Source: Nitrosomonas sp.
GTDB lineage: Bacteria; Pseudomonadota; Gammaproteobacteria; Burkholderiales; Nitrosomonadaceae
Direction: 5' to 3'
Length of the DNA stretch: 64,000 nt
NCBI GenBank assembly: GCA_019745325.1
Contig: JAIETK010000011.1
Location: 90,811 to 154,810 of the forward strand
In this document: one piece after another, positions 1 through 11,152 of the stretch
How the letters are laid out: each line of letters begins with the position of its first letter
How positions within the stretch are numbered: position 1 is the stretch's first letter
Position numbers and translations under genes: made by a program
Notes under the pieces: generated by a model
What the model was told of the DNA's origin: nothing
Database searches by the model: none
Seen by the model: the letters and a program-made list of their open reading frames with translations, nothing else

Positions 1-1647
1 AGCCATCAGCTCATGTTGCGCGCCGGACTTGTCCGCCGGTTAGGCAGCGGGCTGTACACATGGATGCCCTTGGGTTTAAGAGTTTTACGAAAAATTGAAA
101 ACATTATCCGGGACGAGATGGATCGGGGCGGCGCCATTGAAGTACTGATGCCGGCGATACAACCCGCTGAATTATGGCAGGAAAGCGGACGATGGGAGGT
201 TTTCGGGCCGCAAATGCTTAAAATCAAAGACCGGCATGAGCATGATTTTTGTTTCGGCCCCACTCATGAAGAAATTATTACTGATATCGCGCGTAAGGAA
301 ATCAAGAGTTATCGCCAACTGCCTCTCATTTTTTATCAAATACAAACCAAATTCCGCGATGAAATCCGTCCGCGATTCGGAGTCATGCGTGCACGCGAAT
401 TCATCATGAAAGATGCATATTCCTTTCATACCGGCGAAAATAGTCTGATGCAAACTTACCAATGCATGCATGAAACTTACAGCCGTATTTTCACGCGCCT
501 CGGATTGAAATTCCGGGCTGTTGCCGCAGATACCGGGGCTATTGGCGGCAGCGGCTCGCATGAATTTCATGTACTGGCAGACTCCGGCGAAGATGCCATT
601 GCGTTTTGCCCGGACTCTGATTACGCTGCCAATATAGAGCTGGCAAGCTCGTCATTCTCTCTAACAGAGCGGGGTAAAGCGGCAGGGGCTATGAAAAAAA
701 TGGCGACCCCCGAAAAAAAATCCTGTGCGGAAGTTGCGGAGTTCTTGAAAATTCCTTTGGAACAAACGGTCAAAACGCTTGCGATAAAAGCCAACGATCA
801 AATTTATCTGCTATTGCTGCGCGGCGATCATCAGCTAAATGAATTAAAAGTCAGGAAAATCCCTTTTTTATCGGGATTTCAAATGGCCAGTGAAGAAGAT
901 ATCCTGCAGGTTACAGGAACAGTGCCGGGCTATATTGGTCCCCTAGGTTTGGATGCTTGCGTTATTGCCGATCAAGCTGTGCTCAATATGAGCAATTTTG
1001 TCTGCGGCGCAAATGACGAAGGCTTCCACTTCATCAACGTCAATTTTGATCGCGATCTCAAACTGCCAGCACATGTTTTTGATATCAGAAATGTCGTTTC
1101 CGGCGACGCTTCACCCGATGGCAAAGGTACTCTGGAAATCTGCCGCGGGATTGAAGTGGGACACATTTTTCAATTAAGAACCAAGTATTCTGAACTCATG
1201 AAGGCTACTTATTTGGACGAATCAGGGCAGATTAAAAATATGGAAATGGGTTGTTATGGTATCGGCGTATCGCGTATTGTCGCAGCCGCCATAGAGCAAA
1301 ATCATGATGCGCGCGGCATCATTTTTCCATTGGCCATGGCCCCTTTTCAGCTTGCCATTATTCCGATCGGGTTGCATAAAAATAACCTGGTCGCGGAAAT
1401 TGTCGAGAAACTATACAATCAATTTATCGACGCACACATTGAAGTCTTGCTGGATGACCGGAACGAACGCCCGGGAGTCATGTTTGCAGATACCGAGTTA
1501 ATGGGCATTCCTCATAGAATCGTGATCGGCGAACGCGGGCTTCAGCAATCGACTGTTGAGTATCAAAGCCGCAGAGATGAGACTTCACAAGCCATACCCC
1601 TTGATGAGATTTTTTCATTTATCACCGCCAAGTTATGCACAAACTAA
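1..1647 (+). CDS. proS: Prolyl-tRNA synthetase, 5'-truncated by the window edge
   Basis: Cytoplasmic class II synthetase that charges tRNA-Pro. The frame is already open at base 1 (it reads S-H-Q-L-M) and family members start about 20 residues further upstream, so the true start is outside the window and the ATG at 13 is internal. Class II motif 2 is visible near residue 117 ([17 protein letters not shown]) and motif 3 near 417 ([13 protein letters not shown]). The long insertion between them (about residues 225-390) matches the YbaK-like editing domain of bacterial-type ProRS, followed by the anticodon-binding domain. The 3' end overlaps the next gene by 13 bases, suggesting coupling. Identification is secure. 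Confidence 0.97.
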   Translation, partial: SHQLMLRAGLVRRLGSGLYTWMPLGLRVLRKIENIIRDEMDRGGAIEVLMPAIQPAELWQESGRWEVFGPQMLKIKDRHEHDFCFGPTHEEIITDIARKEIKSYRQLPLIFYQIQTKFRDEIRPRFGVMRAREFIMKDAYSFHTGENSLMQTYQCMHETYSRIFTRLGLKFRAVAADTGAIGGSGSHEFHVLADSGEDAIAFCPDSDYAANIELASSSFSLTERGKAAGAMKKMATPEKKSCAEVAEFLKIPLEQTVKTLAIKANDQIYLLLLRGDHQLNELKVRKIPFLSGFQMASEEDILQVTGTVPGYIGPLGLDACVIADQAVLNMSNFVCGANDEGFHFINVNFDRDLKLPAHVFDIRNVVSGDASPDGKGTLEICRGIEVGHIFQLRTKYSELMKATYLDESGQIKNMEMGCYGIGVSRIVAAAIEQNHDARGIIFPLAMAPFQLAIIPIGLHKNNLVAEIVEKLYNQFIDAHIEVLLDDRNERPGVMFADTELMGIPHRIVIGERGLQQSTVEYQSRRDETSQAIPLDEIFSFITAKLCTN

Positions 1648-2225
1648 TCTTTATAAGCTTCATTGTGTTGTTTTCCGGGATTGCCAACGCCAACAATCCC
1701 CGTTACCAACAGCTTGCCGCCAGCACCCAAACCATTATCCTTCATGAAACCAGCGACCAAGCTGCCTCGTACACGGAGTATGCAGCTGTCGCTGACAATG
1801 TCACTTGGCTCATCAGCATGAGCCGCCGCTTGGAGAAATACATTCCGGACTTACTCGAACGCGAAGCTTTTTTAAGAACCGTGTACTATGAGGCAACGCG
1901 CGCAGGGTTAGATCCCCAATTAGTACTAAGCGTCATCCAGGTTGAAAGTGGCTTTAAGAAATACGCCGTTTCTCATGCCGGTGCGCGCGGCTATATGCAA
2001 GTGATGCCATTCTGGGTTGGTGTTATCGGACATCAAGACCACAATTTATTTCATCTGCGCGTTAATTTACGTTATGGCTGCACAATTTTGCGCCATTACC
2101 TCGATAAAGAAAAAGGCGACTATTTCCGCGCCCTTGGGAGATACAACGGCAGCTTGGGCGCAGCATCATATCCGCAATTGGTATTTAACAAATGGCAAAC
2201 TACCTGGCGTTATATCTCTTCATAG
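1635..2225 (+). CDS. Lytic transglycosylase, SLT domain, exported
   Basis: Predicted periplasmic murein lytic transglycosylase that cleaves the MurNAc-GlcNAc bond. An N-terminal signal peptide ([19 protein letters not shown]) precedes the SLT domain. The catalytic Glu sits in [14 protein letters not shown] (about residue 110), followed by the family GYMQVMP motif and a later GRYNGS-type motif. At 196 aa it is a short, single-domain member, similar to those often found next to proS in betaproteobacteria. The ATG overlaps the end of proS by 13 bases. The exact physiological role (turnover, or assembly of envelope machines) cannot be told from the sequence. Confidence 0.88.
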   Translation: MHKLIFISFIVLFSGIANANNPRYQQLAASTQTIILHETSDQAASYTEYAAVADNVTWLISMSRRLEKYIPDLLEREAFLRTVYYEATRAGLDPQLVLSVIQVESGFKKYAVSHAGARGYMQVMPFWVGVIGHQDHNLFHLRVNLRYGCTILRHYLDKEKGDYFRALGRYNGSLGAASYPQLVFNKWQTTWRYISS

Positions 2226-2275
2226 TGAGCCACTCGACAATAGCAAAACTCTTACCTGATTATTCCGAATCCAAG

Positions 2276-2746
2276 TTATTTTCTTTCGAGTGACTTCAAA
2301 TTAATAAAGCTTTCTATGCTTTCCCTTGAAATAATGCCTTGTTGACGTGCTGCGGGATTACCTTCAGGGTCGTAAAAATAGGTGCTGGGTAAAAGTGAGA
2401 TGTCATCCAACTGAGAAGCGATCTGGCGATTACCGAATACAATCGGATAGCTGATAGACATCGACTGCACAAACTCCATAACAGTCTGCGGATCGTCTGA
2501 ATCCATCGCCACACCGATCACCATGATGTCCTCGCGATCTTTGTAAAGCGAAATTAAATCGGGAATCTCTTTCAAACAAGGCGGACACCAGGTTGCCCAG
2601 AAATTAACCAGCACCCATCGCCCCTTGTAATCTTCAAGCTTATGAATTTTCCCTGTCGTATCTTGAAATTGAAACCCATGTACCGGGGCGCTCAGTATCA
2701 GCAGCAATGCGTAAAAAGCCAGCATTAACCTTCTCAAGTTTCGCAT
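2276..2746 (-). CDS. TlpA/ResA-like thioredoxin-fold protein
   Basis: Membrane-anchored or periplasmic thiol-disulfide oxidoreductase. A hydrophobic N-terminal segment (signal or anchor) is followed by a thioredoxin fold with the active site WATWCPPCLKEIP. CPPC is typical of TlpA-like reductases. The cis-Pro region is visible as LLPSTYF. I chose ATG 2746 over the GTG at 2758 because GAGG lies six bases upstream of the ATG; this gives 156 aa. The gene lies 13 bases downstream of leuA and is probably cotranscribed, although no functional link to leucine synthesis is obvious. The substrate is unknown; cytochrome c maturation is one possibility. Confidence 0.85.
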   Translation of the reverse strand: MRNLRRLMLAFYALLLILSAPVHGFQFQDTTGKIHKLEDYKGRWVLVNFWATWCPPCLKEIPDLISLYKDREDIMVIGVAMDSDDPQTVMEFVQSMSISYPIVFGNRQIASQLDDISLLPSTYFYDPEGNPAARQQGIISRESIESFINLKSLERK

Positions 2747-2759
2747 AACTTGCCTCACA

Positions 2760-4292
2760 CTATACTTGCGGATGCGCGCGCTCCAACTTACTGCAGAGCT
2801 TATTCAACGCGCTTAAATAAGCTTTCGCTGAAGCAACGACGATATCCGTATCCGCTCCATGGCCATTGACGATACGATCGGATTTACGCAGCCTTACCGT
2901 AACTTCTCCCTGCGCATCGGTACCGCTGGTAATATTGTTAACCGAGAACAATTGGAGCTCGGCGCCGCTCATCAGCAATTTTTCGATCGCCCGGAAGGTT
3001 GCGTCTACTGGCCCGCTTCCCTGAGATTCGGCACGCATTTCATTACCATTGTCGGAAATCACGATCTGCGCATAAGGTATTTCACCCGTCTCACAATGGA
3101 TGGTCAGCGATATCAGCCGGTAACATTCATGCAATACCAGTTCTTCTTCCGAAGCCAGCGCATGCAGATCTTCATCGAATATTTCATGCTTCTTATCCGC
3201 CAATTCCTTGAAGCGCATAAACATGTTGTTGAGCATTTCTTCGGATTCCAGCTCAATTCCCAATTCCATCAATCTGCTGCGAAATGCATTCCGGCCGGAA
3301 TGTTTTCCCAGCAATAACTTATTAGCATTCCAACCCACATCTTGTGCCCGCATGATTTCGTATGTTTCGCGATGCTTCAGCACACCATCCTGATGAATAC
3401 CCGATTCGTGTGCAAAGGCATTTGCACCGACAATTGCTTTATTCGGTTGCACAGGAAAACCGGTAATACCTGAAACCAGCTTGCTGGCCGAAACTATATG
3501 CGTAGCATCGATCTTGGTGTCGCAAGGAAAAAAATCCTGGCGCGTGCGGACAGCCATAACAATTTCTTCCAGTGCAGCATTTCCAGCTCTCTCACCCAAA
3601 CCATTGATCGTACACTCAACCTGCCGCGCGCCATTCATTACGGCAGCCAGTGAATTGGCCACTGCCAACCCTAGATCGTTATGACAATGCACCGAAAAAA
3701 TCGCCTTATCGGAATTCGGAATACGTTCACGTAAATTGCGAATGAGCTTACCGAACTGCTCTGGCATGGTGTAACCGACTGTATCCGGAATATTAAGCGT
3801 AGTCGCACCGGCGTCGATAACCGCTTCCAGAATCTTGCACAAGAAATCAATTTCCGAACGCCCTGCATCTTCCGGTGAAAATTCGATGTTATCGGTGTAT
3901 TGACGCGCCCATTTGACGGCTTTTACAGCTTGCGCGAGCACCTGATCCGGAGACATCCGCAGTTTATTCTTCATATGAATGGGAGACGTTGCAATAAACG
4001 TATGAATTCGTGCTGATTGCGCACCTCTAAGCGCTTCACCTGCGCGTTGAATATCCGATTCAATCGCACGGGCTAAACCACATACCACACTTTCTTTGAC
4101 CGTATCCGCGACCGCTTTGACAGCTTCAAAATCGCCATTGGAAGCGGCCGGAAAACCCGCTTCTATGACATCCACTCCCATCCGCTCCAACTGCCAGGCA
4201 ATGCGCACTTTCTCTTCTCTTGTCATAGAAGCGCCGGGACTTTGCTCACCATCACGCAGCGTTGTATCAAAAATAATTAAATGATCTTGCAT
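2760..4292 (-). CDS. leuA: 2-isopropylmalate synthase
   Basis: First committed step of leucine biosynthesis: condenses acetyl-CoA with 2-oxoisovalerate. The N-terminal TIM barrel begins with [16 protein letters not shown], and the metal-site signature [16 protein letters not shown] is at about residues 200-215. The C-terminal 125 residues form the LeuA allosteric domain used for leucine feedback. Length (about 510 aa) is normal for the long bacterial form. Possible starts are GTG 4304, ATG 4295 and ATG 4292; GGAG is best spaced (6 bases) for 4292. The 212-base gap upstream holds a candidate leader ORF. The gene lies downstream of ilvI-ilvH-ilvC on the same strand, linked by psd and pssA. Confidence 0.96.
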   Translation of the reverse strand: MQDHLIIFDTTLRDGEQSPGASMTREEKVRIAWQLERMGVDVIEAGFPAASNGDFEAVKAVADTVKESVVCGLARAIESDIQRAGEALRGAQSARIHTFIATSPIHMKNKLRMSPDQVLAQAVKAVKWARQYTDNIEFSPEDAGRSEIDFLCKILEAVIDAGATTLNIPDTVGYTMPEQFGKLIRNLRERIPNSDKAIFSVHCHNDLGLAVANSLAAVMNGARQVECTINGLGERAGNAALEEIVMAVRTRQDFFPCDTKIDATHIVSASKLVSGITGFPVQPNKAIVGANAFAHESGIHQDGVLKHRETYEIMRAQDVGWNANKLLLGKHSGRNAFRSRLMELGIELESEEMLNNMFMRFKELADKKHEIFDEDLHALASEEELVLHECYRLISLTIHCETGEIPYAQIVISDNGNEMRAESQGSGPVDATFRAIEKLLMSGAELQLFSVNNITSGTDAQGEVTVRLRKSDRIVNGHGADTDIVVASAKAYLSALNKLCSKLERAHPQV

Positions 4293-4381
4293 CATGCTCT
4301 CCACTTGAGGAAGAAATCTAAAAGAATAACAAAATTCGTTGCTCGAATTTTATAAGGAAGAAGTGAAGTAAGGATAGAAAT

Positions 4382-4474
4382 TTAGCGCGCAAGGCGCAAT
4401 AACGGCACCGATAGTTTTTTTATCGGAAAAGAAGGAAAATCAAATAAGGAGTAATTGGCAGTCAGATGCATCAT
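4382..4474 (-). CDS. Possible 30-residue leader peptide ahead of leuA
   Basis: In the gap between pssA and leuA an ATG-to-TAA frame encodes 30 residues with five leucines, four of them in the last ten positions (L-S-V-P-L-L-R-L-A-R). Leucine-rich short ORFs ahead of leuA are typical of transcription attenuators. An inverted repeat (CCGATA/TATCGG, 4409-4426) lies inside the frame, and a perfect 8-bp stem (4331-4338 with 4344-4351, AAAATTCG) lies between it and leuA. Against the idea: there is no clear ribosome-binding site and the AT-rich stem is not followed by a convincing U-run. It could be a chance ORF. Confidence 0.33.
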   Translation of the reverse strand: MMHLTANYSLFDFPSFPIKKLSVPLLRLAR

Positions 4475-4516
4475 GAGAGCGACTATAAATTTTTTTTTCT
4501 TATTGTGCAATAGATG

Positions 4517-5299
4517 CTAGCGATTAGATCCTTCCGGATTTTTCTTGCTCTTACCAAAACGCCATAATTTAATGAAATAGCCCGATAATGCATAAATAGC
4601 AAATAGAATAAATAATACCAAAGGCGGATGGCTGGGAATCAGCACAAAAAAGAACAGTACCAGCAACAAGACTGTGAAAAAAGGCACCCGGCGCCGCAAG
4701 TTTATCTCCTTACCACTATAGTAAGGAATATTACTCACCATCGTTAATGCCGCAAACAGCGTTACGATACTTGCCAGCCATTTGATATCGCTCCCTTGAA
4801 TATCAAAGTTCAACATAACCCATACTAATCCTGCTATCAACGCCGCAGCAGCCGGGCTGGGTAATCCTTGGAAGAAACGTTTATCAATTACTTCAATATT
4901 GGTATTGAAACGGGCTAACCGCAGTGCCGCGCAAGCACAGTAAATAAATGCGATAATCCAACCCCACTGGCCCATCTCCTTAAGCGCCCACTCATAAACG
5001 ATCAATGCAGGCGCAACCCCGAATGAAACCATGTCAGACATGCTATCGTATTCAGCGCCAAACTCACTTTGAGTTCCAGTCAGCCTTGCCACACGACCAT
5101 CCAGTCCGTCCAGCACCATGGCAATAAAAACGGCAATCGCAGAATATTCAAAATTTCCGTTCATTGCCTGCACAATCGCATAAAACCCGGCAAATAATGC
5201 AGCCGTCGTAAACAAATTGGGTAACAGATAGATACCGCGCCGGCGGAGCCGGGATTTGACTATAGCGCGCTCAGGCAGTAAATCAGGTGTTATGGGCAT
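4517..5299 (-). CDS. pssA: CDP-diacylglycerol-serine O-phosphatidyltransferase
   Basis: Integral membrane enzyme making phosphatidylserine from CDP-diacylglycerol and serine, the step before Psd in phosphatidylethanolamine synthesis. The CDP-alcohol phosphatidyltransferase signature is complete: DGLDGRVARLTG, then EFGAEYDSMSD, with the spaced G and Asp residues of the family (about residues 64-90). Several hydrophobic segments follow. At 260 aa it is the membrane type found in many betaproteobacteria, unlike the E. coli phospholipase D-type PssA. It lies 135 bases downstream of psd on the same strand. Confidence 0.95.
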   Translation of the reverse strand: MPITPDLLPERAIVKSRLRRRGIYLLPNLFTTAALFAGFYAIVQAMNGNFEYSAIAVFIAMVLDGLDGRVARLTGTQSEFGAEYDSMSDMVSFGVAPALIVYEWALKEMGQWGWIIAFIYCACAALRLARFNTNIEVIDKRFFQGLPSPAAAALIAGLVWVMLNFDIQGSDIKWLASIVTLFAALTMVSNIPYYSGKEINLRRRVPFFTVLLLVLFFFVLIPSHPPLVLFILFAIYALSGYFIKLWRFGKSKKNPEGSNR

Positions 5300-5434
5300 T
5301 CGGCTGCCTTGAAAACACAGTAGTAAAAATAAAATTCAGACTGGCCATGCTCACGTTAGTTTTCCTCAGAGTACCCATGCCAACAATGCTTAATGCTGCA
5401 GAAATAGCCTCAGACGCGCAAAGAATTTATTTTT

Positions 5435-6100
5435 TCAGCCAGTTGCGTTTGTTTCTTCACGAAATTCTGCCAATATGGATGTTGTCGCAAAGACTTTATC
5501 GCCGATATTGACATTCACTTTGGTATTCAGCGGTAAATATACATCCACTCTCGATCCAAATCGGATAAACCCGAAGCGTTGCCCCTTCGCCAAATGATCA
5601 CCCAAGGAAGCATGGCAAATTATCCGTTTTGCAATCAAACCGGCAACTTGCACACAAGTCACATCCGCGCCATTATCGGCTTTAATCCATAACGCATTGC
5701 GCTCATTCTCCAGTGACGCTTTAGGCAAATCGGCATTAATAAATTTTCCTGGGAAATACCACTTGTTGCATACTTCACCATCAATCGGGCTACGATTGGA
5801 ATGCACGTTAAAGACATTCATGAATACGCTGATTTTAACCGCTTCTCTGTCTAGAAAAGGATCTTGTGTTTTCTCAACGGCCACTATCCGGCCATCAGCA
5901 GGTGCCAAAACAGCATTTAGAACAACCGGTACTTCCCGCGGCGGGTCTCGAAAAAATTGTAATACAAAAATGGCAATCACCCAGAATGGTATTGCCCAAT
6001 ACCAGTCAACAAAGAAGGTCACACTGATCGCTGCCGCAAACGCAATCAGGATATGCAGCCAACCTTCGCGTGCGATGATAGGGTAAGGATAGTTAGTCAT
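5435..6100 (-). CDS. psd: Phosphatidylserine decarboxylase, short (type A) form
   Basis: Converts phosphatidylserine to phosphatidylethanolamine at the inner membrane. The proenzyme is expected to self-cleave at the Gly-Ser pair in [14 protein letters not shown] (about residue 180), giving a short alpha chain with a pyruvoyl group. N-terminal hydrophobic segments (about residues 15-50) anchor it. The 221 aa length and the RFGSRVD motif are characteristic of the short Psd-A group, not the E. coli LGST type. It lies between ilvC and pssA, 57 bases downstream of ilvC, so the two lipid genes sit within the branched-chain amino acid cluster. Confidence 0.95.
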   Translation of the reverse strand: MTNYPYPIIAREGWLHILIAFAAAISVTFFVDWYWAIPFWVIAIFVLQFFRDPPREVPVVLNAVLAPADGRIVAVEKTQDPFLDREAVKISVFMNVFNVHSNRSPIDGEVCNKWYFPGKFINADLPKASLENERNALWIKADNGADVTCVQVAGLIAKRIICHASLGDHLAKGQRFGFIRFGSRVDVYLPLNTKVNVNIGDKVFATTSILAEFREETNATG

Positions 6101-6157
6101 GAAATGAACTGCGCCAGAAACTTAATGAATGTAAAAAATTAATTCGAATGAATAATC

Positions 6158-7228
<1,071 letters not shown>

Positions 7229-7241
7229 TTAACAAAATAAA

Positions 7242-7259
7242 CACTGTGGGTCACTGTGG
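7242..7259. promoter_or_regulatory. Tandem CACTGTGG repeat upstream of ilvC
   Basis: Two identical 8-mers, CACTGTGG at 7242-7249 and at 7252-7259, are separated by two bases, so they repeat with a 10-base period close to one DNA turn. They lie about 70 bases upstream of the ilvC start, in the only sizeable gap of the ilvI-ilvH-ilvC run. This arrangement would suit a regulator binding one face of the helix, but no regulator can be named and a chance repeat is possible. Confidence 0.25.
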
Positions 7260-7299
7260 ATTTAAGCTTTCAAGGCCCGGATTAATCTGCAAAAACGAA

Positions 7300-7791
7300 T
7301 TATACCTTTAAAATCCATTCACCGCGCCCTATACCCGATGCACCCGTGCGCACAGTTTCCAGGACAGCGCTCTTGCTGACAGCCTCAAGAAACGCATCCA
7401 GCTTTGCACTCGTGCCCGTCAATTCGATCGTGAAGGATTTGTCTGTAACATCAATGATGGAGCCGCGGAAAATTTCGGATAGCCGTTTGATTTCTTCTCG
7501 ATCAGATCCGATTGCGCGCACTTTTACCAGCATCAGTTCTCGTTCGATATGGTTGCCGTCATTCAAGTCAATAATCTTGACTACTTCAATCAATTTGTTT
7601 AATTGCTTCGTCACTTGTTCGACAACATCATCGGATCCTACTGTGACCAGCGTCATGCGAGATAGCGTCGGATCTTCTGTCGGCGCCACAGACAGTGATT
7701 CAATATTATAGCCACGCGCCGAAAACAGACCTGCCACGCGGGATAACGCCCCTGCTTCGTTTTCCATTAATAAAGAAATTATATGTCGCAT
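7300..7791 (-). CDS. ilvH: Acetolactate synthase, regulatory small subunit
   Basis: Regulatory subunit of acetohydroxyacid synthase, conferring valine feedback and stimulating the large subunit. An N-terminal ACT domain (MRHIISLLMENEAGALSRV, then FSARGYNIESLSVAPTEDP) is followed by the C-terminal small-subunit domain. The length of 163 aa matches the IlvH type. It starts only four bases after the end of the large-subunit gene, so the two are almost certainly cotranscribed and translationally coupled. Confidence 0.96.
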   Translation of the reverse strand: MRHIISLLMENEAGALSRVAGLFSARGYNIESLSVAPTEDPTLSRMTLVTVGSDDVVEQVTKQLNKLIEVVKIIDLNDGNHIERELMLVKVRAIGSDREEIKRLSEIFRGSIIDVTDKSFTIELTGTSAKLDAFLEAVSKSAVLETVRTGASGIGRGEWILKV

Positions 7792-7795
7792 TTGA

Positions 7796-9499
7796 TCACA
7801 CCAGAATCATCTCAGAAAGCCCTTTACCGCCTGGCACCATTGGAAAAACATTTTCGGTCTGATCAGTAATGAAATCCAAAAATACTAATTGATCTTTGAG
7901 CTTAAAAGCCTCTTTTAATGCACCTTCAATGTCTTCCGGCTTCTCAATGCGCATCCCGACGTGTCCATAACTTTCAGCCAATTTAATAAAATCAGGCAAC
8001 GCATCCATATAGGACTCCGCGTAACGATTGCCGTGGAAAAATTCTTGCCACTGTCTAACCATGCCCATGTAGCGGTTGTTTAAGTTGACAATTTTTAGCG
8101 GTAAACGATATTGCTTGCAGGTCGACAGTTCCTGAATACACATCTGGATACTCGCTTCACCAGTGACGCAAGCTACTTTCCCTTTTGGATTAGCCAATTG
8201 CACCCCCATTGCCGCCGGCATGCCGAATCCCATGGTGCCTAGCCCGCCGGAATTGATCCAGCGGCGCGGCTTATCAAATTTGTAAAACTGCGCAGCCCAC
8301 ATTTGATGCTGCCCGACATCCGAAGTAACGAATGCATCCCCTTTAGTCACATCAAATAGTTTCTCAACAACCATTTGCGGTTTAATAATTTTGCTATCAC
8401 GGTCGAATTTCAAGCAATCCCGCTCGCGCCAAAGGTCTATCTGCTTCCACCAATCCTTCAATGCCGCCTGATCGGGTTTTGCATTCTCGGATTTCAGTAA
8501 TTTTATTAATTCCTTCAACACATCCTGAACATCGCCGACAATCGGAACATCCACTTTCACACGTTTGGAAATCGATGAAGGGTCGATATCGATATGGACA
8601 ATTTTCCTGTTTTCATTGTAAAAATGCTTGGGATTGCCGATCACGCGATCGTCAAACCGGGCGCCGACCGCCACCAGCACATCGCAGTACTGCATCGCCA
8701 TATTCGCTTCATAAGTGCCGTGCATGCCCAGCATACCCAAGGACTGCTTATCGGTCCCCGGGTAACCGCCCAATCCCATTAAAGTATTGGTACAAGGAAA
8801 ATTCAGCAATTGCGTTAACTCGGTCAATTGTGCCGCAGCATCACTCAATATCACGCCACCACCGGTATAAATCATCGGACGCTTGGCGCTCAATATCAAT
8901 TCCGCTGCTTTCTTGATCTGCCTGGCGTGTCCTTTTACCACCGGGTTATAAGAGCGCATCGTGATCTTGTCCGGATATACAAACTTGGTTTTTTGTTGTG
9001 AAACGTCCTTTGGAATATCAACGAGTACAGGGCCAGGACGTCCGGTCGAGGCAATATAAAAAGCCTTTTTAATGGTTTGTGCCAGCTCGGTCACGTCCTT
9101 GACCAGGAAATTATGTTTCACACAAGGGCGTGTAATACCCACCGTATCAACTTCCTGGAATGCATCCAAACCGATAGCACTGGTCGGCACTTGACCGCTA
9201 ATGATGACCATCGGAATTGAATCCATGTAGGCAGTCGCGATCCCGGTCACCGCATTGGTAACACCTGGACCGGAAGTAACAAGCGCGACACCTACTTTAT
9301 TGCTGGAACGCGCATAACCATCCGCCGCATGGAGTGCGGCTTGCTCATGACGGACTAAAATGTGACGAACCTTATCTTGCTTGAACAGTTCATCGTAAAT
9401 AAATAACACTGCGCCGCCAGGATAGCCGAAAATACACTGCACCCCCTCTTCCTGCAGGCACCGTATGGTAATTTCAGCACCGGTCAGTTCTACACTCAT
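7796..9499 (-). CDS. ilvI: Acetolactate synthase, catalytic large subunit
   Basis: Thiamine diphosphate- and FAD-dependent enzyme making acetolactate or acetohydroxybutyrate, the entry step of valine, leucine and isoleucine synthesis (ilvB in some naming schemes). The N-terminal PYR domain has the catalytic Glu in LVRHEQAALHAADGYARSS (about residue 50). A central FAD-binding domain follows, then the PP domain with VTGEASIQMCIQEL and NLNNRYMGMVRQWQ. The metal-binding GDGS motif of the family reads GEAS here, an unusual form. Length (567 aa) is normal. It is the first gene of the ilv cluster, with a 115-base upstream gap. Confidence 0.96.
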   Translation of the reverse strand: MSVELTGAEITIRCLQEEGVQCIFGYPGGAVLFIYDELFKQDKVRHILVRHEQAALHAADGYARSSNKVGVALVTSGPGVTNAVTGIATAYMDSIPMVIISGQVPTSAIGLDAFQEVDTVGITRPCVKHNFLVKDVTELAQTIKKAFYIASTGRPGPVLVDIPKDVSQQKTKFVYPDKITMRSYNPVVKGHARQIKKAAELILSAKRPMIYTGGGVILSDAAAQLTELTQLLNFPCTNTLMGLGGYPGTDKQSLGMLGMHGTYEANMAMQYCDVLVAVGARFDDRVIGNPKHFYNENRKIVHIDIDPSSISKRVKVDVPIVGDVQDVLKELIKLLKSENAKPDQAALKDWWKQIDLWRERDCLKFDRDSKIIKPQMVVEKLFDVTKGDAFVTSDVGQHQMWAAQFYKFDKPRRWINSGGLGTMGFGMPAAMGVQLANPKGKVACVTGEASIQMCIQELSTCKQYRLPLKIVNLNNRYMGMVRQWQEFFHGNRYAESYMDALPDFIKLAESYGHVGMRIEKPEDIEGALKEAFKLKDQLVFLDFITDQTENVFPMVPGGKGLSEMILV

Positions 9500-9614
9500 G
9501 CTAATTACATCCTAATATCAATTTCAAAAAAATTATAGAAAATAACACTCAAAAACTTCACTGTCTCATCAAAAAACAGAACGTTACGAAGAGCAAGTCA
9601 TTATCCTTGCTACT
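9500..9614 (-). promoter_or_regulatory. Probable promoter region of the ilvI-ilvH-ilvC cluster
   Basis: This 115-base AT-rich gap between tldD and ilvI contains a perfect TATAAT on the minus strand (9537 down to 9532), about 33 bases ahead of the ilvI start. No convincing TTGACA-like box lies 17 bases upstream of it, so the assignment rests on the -10 element and position alone. I found no leader peptide with runs of Ile, Leu or Val codons here. Confidence 0.35.
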
Positions 9615-11051
9615 TTAAATCCCCGTCCCGCCCACTGTCAGGCCATCGACGCGCAAAGTCGGCTGCCCGACGCCGACCGGTACGCTCTGACCTTCTTTGC
9701 CGCAGGTACCGACCCCCGGATCCAGCAGCATATCATTCCCGATCATGGAAACCCGGGTCAACACATCCGGGCCGTTACCAATTAAAGTAGCGCCTTTAAC
9801 CGGGTAAGTAATTTTGCCATCTTCAATCATATAGGCTTCCGCAGCCGAAAAAACAAATTTCCCGCTGGTAATGTCAACCTGACCGCCGCCGAAATTGGCC
9901 GCATACAATCCATGTTTCACCGACGCGATAATCTCAGCGGGATCTTTATCGCCGTTCAACATATAAGTGTTGGTCATGCGTGGCATCGGGATATGTGCGA
10001 AAGATTCTCTCCGGCCATTTCCGGTGACCGGCAAATCCATCAACCGGGCATTTAAACTGTCCTGCAAATAGCCTCGCAGTATGCCATCTTCTATCAATAC
10101 CGTACATTGCGTCGGATTGCCTTCGTCATCGATATTCAACGATCCGCGCCGCCGGGGAATGGTGCCGTCGTCGACCACGGTAACGCCGGGTGCCGCCACG
10201 CGCTGCCCAACACGCCCGGAAAATGCCGAACTTCCCTTGCGGTTAAAATCACCTTCCAATCCGTGACCAATCGCTTCGTGCAGCAATATCCCGGGCCAGC
10301 CGCTACCCAGCACGACCGTCATCGTACCGGCGGGCGCCGGACGCGCATCCAAATTGACCACTGCCTGATGAACCGCTTCCCTGGCGTAGTCCTGCAAAAC
10401 TTCATCGGTAAAATGTTCATAGCCGAAGCGTCCGCCGCCGCCAGCCACCCCTTGCTCACGCCGGCCTTTTTCTTCGGCGATTACCTGCAACGACAACCGG
10501 ACCAAAGGCCTGACATCGGCTGCCAGCATGCCGTCGCTTCGAGCAACCAGAATGACTTCGTACTCACCCGCCAGCGACGCAACCACTTGCGTAATCCTGG
10601 GATCGAGCTGCCGGGTAAAGCGTTCCACCTTTTCCAATAATGCTACTTTTTCTGCGTCCTTCAGGCTCGCGATCGGATCTTCAGGCAAATATAACTGCGC
10701 CCGTTGATCCAGCGCGTTCCGCTTTGCTATTTGAACCGCATGCGAACGTCCTTGGCTCGCAATTGCGCGTGTCGCTTGGGCGGCTGACACCAGCGCCGAC
10801 ATGCTGATATCATCGGAATAGGCAAAACCGGTTTTTTCACCGCAAACCGCGCGAACGCCAACCCCTTGGTCGATATTGAAACTACCCGACTTCACGATAC
10901 CTTCTTCCAGCATCCAGCCTTCAGAGCGGTTATATTGAAAATAGAGATCCGCGTAATCGATCCGATGAGACAATAACTGCGCCATCACTTGCTGCAAGCC
11001 CGAGACATCCAAATCGTAAGGCATTAGCAAGCTGCGATTGGCAATCGCCAT
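9615..11051 (-). CDS. tldD: TldD metalloprotease (TldD/TldE system)
   Basis: Metal-dependent protease subunit that with TldE (PmbA) trims unfolded peptides and matures some ribosomally made peptides; cytoplasmic. The TldD zinc motif is visible as [13 protein letters not shown] (about residue 257), a HExxxH arrangement, followed by [12 protein letters not shown] and the C-terminal cysteine region [15 protein letters not shown] chose ATG 11051 (478 aa): a GAG lies five bases upstream and its N-terminus aligns best with the family. An in-frame ATG at 11087 would add 12 residues. It follows a nitrilase gene on the same strand, a common betaproteobacterial pairing. Confidence 0.94.
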   Translation of the reverse strand: MAIANRSLLMPYDLDVSGLQQVMAQLLSHRIDYADLYFQYNRSEGWMLEEGIVKSGSFNIDQGVGVRAVCGEKTGFAYSDDISMSALVSAAQATRAIASQGRSHAVQIAKRNALDQRAQLYLPEDPIASLKDAEKVALLEKVERFTRQLDPRITQVVASLAGEYEVILVARSDGMLAADVRPLVRLSLQVIAEEKGRREQGVAGGGGRFGYEHFTDEVLQDYAREAVHQAVVNLDARPAPAGTMTVVLGSGWPGILLHEAIGHGLEGDFNRKGSSAFSGRVGQRVAAPGVTVVDDGTIPRRRGSLNIDDEGNPTQCTVLIEDGILRGYLQDSLNARLMDLPVTGNGRRESFAHIPMPRMTNTYMLNGDKDPAEIIASVKHGLYAANFGGGQVDITSGKFVFSAAEAYMIEDGKITYPVKGATLIGNGPDVLTRVSMIGNDMLLDPGVGTCGKEGQSVPVGVGQPTLRVDGLTVGGTGI

Positions 11052-11152
11052 AAAATCTCTATTTTCCGTGCTACCGTTAATGTTCATAATTGTAATTCAA
11101 ATAGTCTAGCTGCAACCGCAAATAAATTGCTCATGATACCGAATCTTTACGC

